A stretch of 6,451 nucleotides of DNA from an uncultured Angelakisella sp. Lineage in GTDB: Bacteria > Bacillota > Clostridia > Oscillospirales > Ruminococcaceae. Location of the stretch: contig CAJFUT010000071.1 in NCBI GenBank assembly GCA_904420255.1, positions 1 to 6,451 on the forward strand, in the 5' to 3' direction. Position numbers and translations under genes: made by a program. The notes below the pieces were generated by a model, which saw only the letters and a program-made list of their open reading frames with translations, was not told the origin of the DNA and did not search any database. Below are positions 4,920 through 6,451 of the stretch, piece after piece (position 1 is the first letter of the stretch; the number at the start of each line of letters is the position of its first letter).

Positions 4920-5498
4920 TCATTCCCCCTTTCGGTACCGCTCCGCCAGCCGGGCCCCCAGCCGGCCCAGCTCCTCCCGCAGCTCCGGCGGCTCCAGCAG
5001 CTCCGCCCCCTCCCCGAAGGTCAGCAGCCAGGGAAGGGCGCTGTCCCGGCTGGGGAAATCCCAGGTGAACCGCAGCCTGCCGTCCGGCTCCCGGGTGAAG
5101 CTGTCCGCCCCGTATTCCTCCACCAGCCGCCACTTGCAGCCGGGGTCAAAGAGAGCCGTCACCCGGCAGCCCCCCGGGAAGACCCGCCCCGGGTCCAGGT
5201 CCGGGAGGGGCGCCTGCCGGGGCCGGAAGGCCTCCCCCGGGGCAAGGCCGGTGATGCGGTTCAGCTTGAAGAGGCGGAAATCCTGCCGGGCCAGGCAGAA
5301 GGCCCAGACATACCAGGCGGACCAGTGGAACACCAGGAAATAGGGCTCCGCCTCCCGGGCCGATTCCCCCTTGGGGGAGCAGTAGGTGAAGCGGATGGTG
5401 CGCCGGGAAACCTCAAACCGGGCCGCCAGCTCCGGCGCGGTGACCCGTTCCCGCTGGAGCAGGATGGAGAGGATGCCGATGAGCCGTTCGGTTTTCAT
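4920..5498 (-). CDS. WYL-domain transcriptional regulator (YafY/DeoR-like), internally shortened
   Basis: The product is 192 residues from the ATG at 5498, which has AAGGAGG 7 bases upstream; usual relatives are about 300. Residues 1-36 are the start of a winged helix-turn-helix (MKTERLIGILSILLQRERVT, then APELAARFEVSRRTIR). Instead of the family's continuing recognition helix, wing and helical linker, the chain goes straight into the first WYL strand, FTYCSPKGESAREAEPYFLV (37-56). Next come AWYVWAFCLARQDFRLFKLNRI (61-82, the WYL motif as Trp62-Tyr63-Val64) and a C-terminal WCX-like part (about 105-190, DPGCKWRLVEEYG to GARLAERYRKGE). About 90-110 residues seem to be missing in frame, with the join at about 5390/5391. 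WYL proteins sense ligands or nucleic acids and usually repress or activate nearby genes. This one may bind DNA poorly, be a cofactor, or be a decayed gene. It heads the operon and probably relates to the operator at 5556-5585. Confidence 0.85.
   Translation of the reverse strand: MKTERLIGILSILLQRERVTAPELAARFEVSRRTIRFTYCSPKGESAREAEPYFLVFHWSAWYVWAFCLARQDFRLFKLNRITGLAPGEAFRPRQAPLPDLDPGRVFPGGCRVTALFDPGCKWRLVEEYGADSFTREPDGRLRFTWDFPSRDSALPWLLTFGEGAELLEPPELREELGRLGARLAERYRKGE
4925..4932 (-). promoter_or_regulatory. Ribosome site of the TfoX-like gene, inside the WYL 3' end
   Basis: AAAGGGGG on the minus strand (4932 to 4925) is 1 base before the ATG at 4923 and 7 bases before the ATG at 4917, supporting the inner start. 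It overlaps codons for the last WYL residues; that gene's TGA is at 4922-4920. Confidence 0.65.
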
Positions 5499-5531
5499 CC
5501 CTTCCCCTCCTTCCGCCCCCAAAGGGGCCTG

Positions 5532-5554
5532 GTATCATCACCTATATTGTATCA
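5532..5554. repeat. Direct repeat GTATCA x2 over the minus-strand promoter
   Basis: GTATCA occurs at 5532-5537 and 5549-5554, start to start 17 bp. On the minus strand these read TGATAC; the second is part of the extended -10 TGATACAAT and the first falls near the expected start site. It may be a regulator site or chance. Confidence 0.35.
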
Positions 5555-5574
5555 CGGAAACCTGACAGCTGTAT
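5546..5574 (-). promoter_or_regulatory. Promoter of the WYL-TfoX-GyrI operon (extended -10)
   Basis: On the minus strand TACAAT (5551 to 5546) is five of six to consensus and is preceded by TGA, forming an extended -10 TGATACAAT (5554-5546). The -35 at a 17-bp spacing is a weak ATACAG (5574-5569), which is typical of extended -10 promoters. The expected start is near 5539, about 40 bases before the ATG. Confidence 0.65.
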
Positions 5575-5585
5575 GTCCGGTTTCC
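5556..5585. promoter_or_regulatory. Putative operator: 30-bp dyad between divergent promoters
   Basis: GGAAACC (5556-5562) mirrors GGTTTCC (5579-5585), and GACA (5564-5567) mirrors TGTC (5574-5577), all around one centre at 5570.5; only the T5563/C5578 pair fails outside the six-base core. By the predicted start sites it lies in neither transcript, so it acts as DNA, not RNA. It covers the -35 of the minus-strand operon and is centred about 60 bp upstream of the GNAT start site. Confidence 0.7.
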
Positions 5586-5595
5586 CAAAGGCTTC

Positions 5596-5624
5596 TTGCT
5601 GAAAGGCGGAAAAAATGCTATGAT
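5596..5624 (+). promoter_or_regulatory. Promoter of the GNAT gene
   Basis: TTGCTG (5596-5601, four of six) and TATGAT (5619-5624, five of six) are 17 bp apart, and TGC immediately before the -10 makes it extended. The expected start is near 5631, about 62 bases before the ATG. Confidence 0.75.
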
Positions 5625-5692
5625 GGCGGTGCCGGGCCCGCCGGACGGGACCCCGGCATCCCAATATCCCAAGAATGGGGAGGAGAACTGTT

Positions 5693-6319
5693 ATGAATCA
5701 AAGCCAAGGGATCATCCGCAGGGAAACCCCCGCCGACCGCCGGGAGGCGGAGCAGCTCACCCGGGAGGCCTTCTGGAACGTATACCGGCCCGGCTGCACC
5801 GAGCACTATGTCCTCCACGTCCTGCGGGACGACCCCGCCTTCGTGCCGGAGCTGGACCTGGTGATGGAGAAGGACGGCCGGCTCATGGGGCACATCATGT
5901 ATATGCGGGCCAGGATCCTGGGGGACGACGGCCGGGAGCTGCCGGTGATGACCTTCGGCCCCATCAGCATCCATCCGGACTTCCAGGGCCGGGGCTATGG
6001 GAAGCGGCTTTTGGATTTCTCCATGGAGCGGGCCAGGGAGCTGGGGGCGGGGGCCCTCTGCATCGAGGGCAATCCCGGCTTTTACGGCAAATCCGGCTTC
6101 GCGGCGGCCGCCGCCCGGGGGATCCGCTGCCACGGGGAGCCCGAGGGCCAGGAAAACCCCTACTTCCTGGTGAAGGAGCTGAAGGAAGGGTTCCTAGCGG
6201 GCGTCACCGGGGTTTACTTCACCCCGGCGGGATACTTTGTGGACGAGGCGGCGGCGGAGGAATTCGACCGAAGCTTCCCGCCCAAGGTCAAGAAGAAGCT
6301 GCCCGGACAGCTGTTCTAA
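5693..6319 (+). CDS. GNAT-family N-acetyltransferase (YhbS-like)
   Basis: The product (208 residues) should move an acetyl group from acetyl-CoA to an amine of an unknown small molecule or protein. The GNAT fold is visible: strand-helix start GIIRRETPADRREAEQLTRE (6-25); central strands LDLVMEKDGRLMGHIMYMRA (55-74); then TFGPISIHPDFQGRGYGKRL (87-106) with the acetyl-CoA loop Gln98-Gly99-Arg100-Gly101-Tyr102-Gly103; and GALCIEGNPGFYGKSGF (120-136), the motif B strand and the FYxKxGF turn. The tail (about 157-208, YFLVKELKEGFLAGVTGVYF to KKKLPGQLF) is typical of YhbS-like members. GGGGAGGAG (5677-5685) stands 7 bases before the ATG at 5693; an upstream in-frame ATG at 5675 overlaps that ribosome site and is rejected. 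The gene is divergent from the WYL operon and shares its putative operator. The substrate cannot be told from sequence. Confidence 0.93.
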   Translation: MNQSQGIIRRETPADRREAEQLTREAFWNVYRPGCTEHYVLHVLRDDPAFVPELDLVMEKDGRLMGHIMYMRARILGDDGRELPVMTFGPISIHPDFQGRGYGKRLLDFSMERARELGAGALCIEGNPGFYGKSGFAAAAARGIRCHGEPEGQENPYFLVKELKEGFLAGVTGVYFTPAGYFVDEAAAEEFDRSFPPKVKKKLPGQLF

Positions 6320-6328
6320 GCTCCGGCC

Positions 6329-6346
6329 GGCGGGGTGGCCCCCGCC
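6329..6346 (+). other. GC hairpin after the GNAT gene
   Basis: GGCGGGG (6329-6335) and CCCCGCC (6340-6346) form a 7-bp stem, 10 bases after the GNAT stop. AAAAA follows instead of T, so it lacks the U-tract of an intrinsic terminator on the plus strand. It may protect the 3' end or aid termination. Confidence 0.45.
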
Positions 6347-6377
6347 AAAAAGCCTCCTTCCGCGAAAGCGGGGGGCT
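6347..6377 (-). terminator. Probable minus-strand intrinsic terminator
   Basis: Read on the minus strand, AGCC (6377-6374), CC (6373-6372) and CCGC (6371-6368) pair with GCGG (6363-6360), GG (6357-6356) and GGCT (6354-6351) around a TTTC loop with small A bulges; TTTT (6350-6347) follows. On the plus strand the T-tract is absent and the loop is GAAA. This suggests a minus-strand gene beyond the right edge, convergent with the GNAT gene. Confidence 0.55.
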
Positions 6378-6391
6378 CATAAGAAAGCTTT

Positions 6392-6417
6392 GGTTTTTCT
6401 GCGTCAGCAGAAAAACC
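6392..6417. repeat. Perfect 11-bp inverted repeat near the right edge
   Basis: GGTTTTTCTGC (6392-6402) and GCAGAAAAACC (6407-6417) are exact reverse complements around GTCA. No T-tract follows on either strand. Next to it are AAAGCTTT (6384-6391), GCGC-A-GCGC (6418-6426) and CCAG/CTGG arms (6426-6429 and 6435-6438). It could be an operator, a cruciform or part of a dispersed intergenic repeat. Confidence 0.6.
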
Positions 6418-6451
6418 GCGCAGCGCCAGGAATTCTGGGAAAACAGCCAGA

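Noticed and set aside
4918..5133. N-terminal extension of the TfoX-like protein
   Set aside because: The extra residues are Gly/Ala-rich readthrough of the WYL gene in another frame; the TfoX domain starts at the ATG at 4917.
5618..6133. A 171-residue minus-strand open frame opposite the GNAT gene
   Set aside because: Antisense to a clear GNAT fold; ends inside the GNAT promoter region.
6316..6450. Minus-strand frame open from the right edge to a TAG (44 codons)
   Set aside because: Its third positions are much poorer in G/C than the real genes over the first half, it runs through the inverted repeats and the probable terminator, and no family is recognisable.

Overview
The window is a GC-rich bacterial segment. 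Its coding regions have third codon positions that are almost all G or C, strong AAGGAGG-type Shine-Dalgarno sites, sigma-A-like promoters and U-tract intrinsic terminators. Together with the protein families present, this suggests a high-GC anaerobic Firmicute, probably an Oscillospiraceae/Clostridia gut commensal. That placement is inference from composition and families, not from a marker gene. There are no RNA genes, CRISPR arrays, transposases or phage genes.

Layout. Bases 1-456 hold the 3' end of an unrecognised plus-strand gene, followed by one strong terminator and one possible second terminator. Bases 694-2333 hold a two-gene plus-strand unit: a 66-residue single-span membrane protein and a secreted lipoprotein. 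The lipoprotein has a long Ser/Gly/Gln-rich stalk, a CAP/SCP (YkwD-like) domain, a Pro-Glu repeat spacer and a Cys/His-rich C-terminal module. A perfectly nested 19-bp terminator hairpin closes the unit. A consensus sigma-A promoter (TTGACA-18-TATAAT) then drives a YczE/YitT-like (DUF6198-type) membrane protein through a leader that can fold as a GC hairpin or as a G-quadruplex. Next comes an Ogt-type O6-alkylguanine-DNA alkyltransferase with its own promoter, which ends in a bidirectional terminator shared with the convergent minus-strand operon.

The minus-strand operon (5498 down to 3956) encodes a WYL-type regulator, a TfoX N-terminal-domain protein and a GyrI-like small-molecule-binding protein, packed with almost no gaps. 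The WYL regulator appears to carry an internal in-frame deletion that joins a broken helix-turn-helix directly to the WYL strand. Both operon junctions use the same nine-base ATGACCATG tandem-start arrangement. Divergent from this operon is a GNAT acetyltransferase. The 194-bp divergent promoter region carries a near-perfect 30-bp dyad between the two promoters, placed to cover the minus-strand -35 and to lie about 60 bp upstream of the GNAT start site. The right edge holds a probable minus-strand terminator and a cluster of dyads, including a perfect 11-bp inverted repeat, with no convincing gene.

How the genes may work together (inference): the regulator, TfoX, GyrI-like and GNAT genes look like one small-molecule or stress-responsive locus organised around a shared operator, with an alkylation-repair gene convergent on it. 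The CAP lipoprotein unit is a separate cell-surface module. The most unusual items are the shortened WYL regulator, the divergent operator, the repeated coupling cassette, the Cys/His tail on the CAP lipoprotein and the hairpin/G-quadruplex leader.
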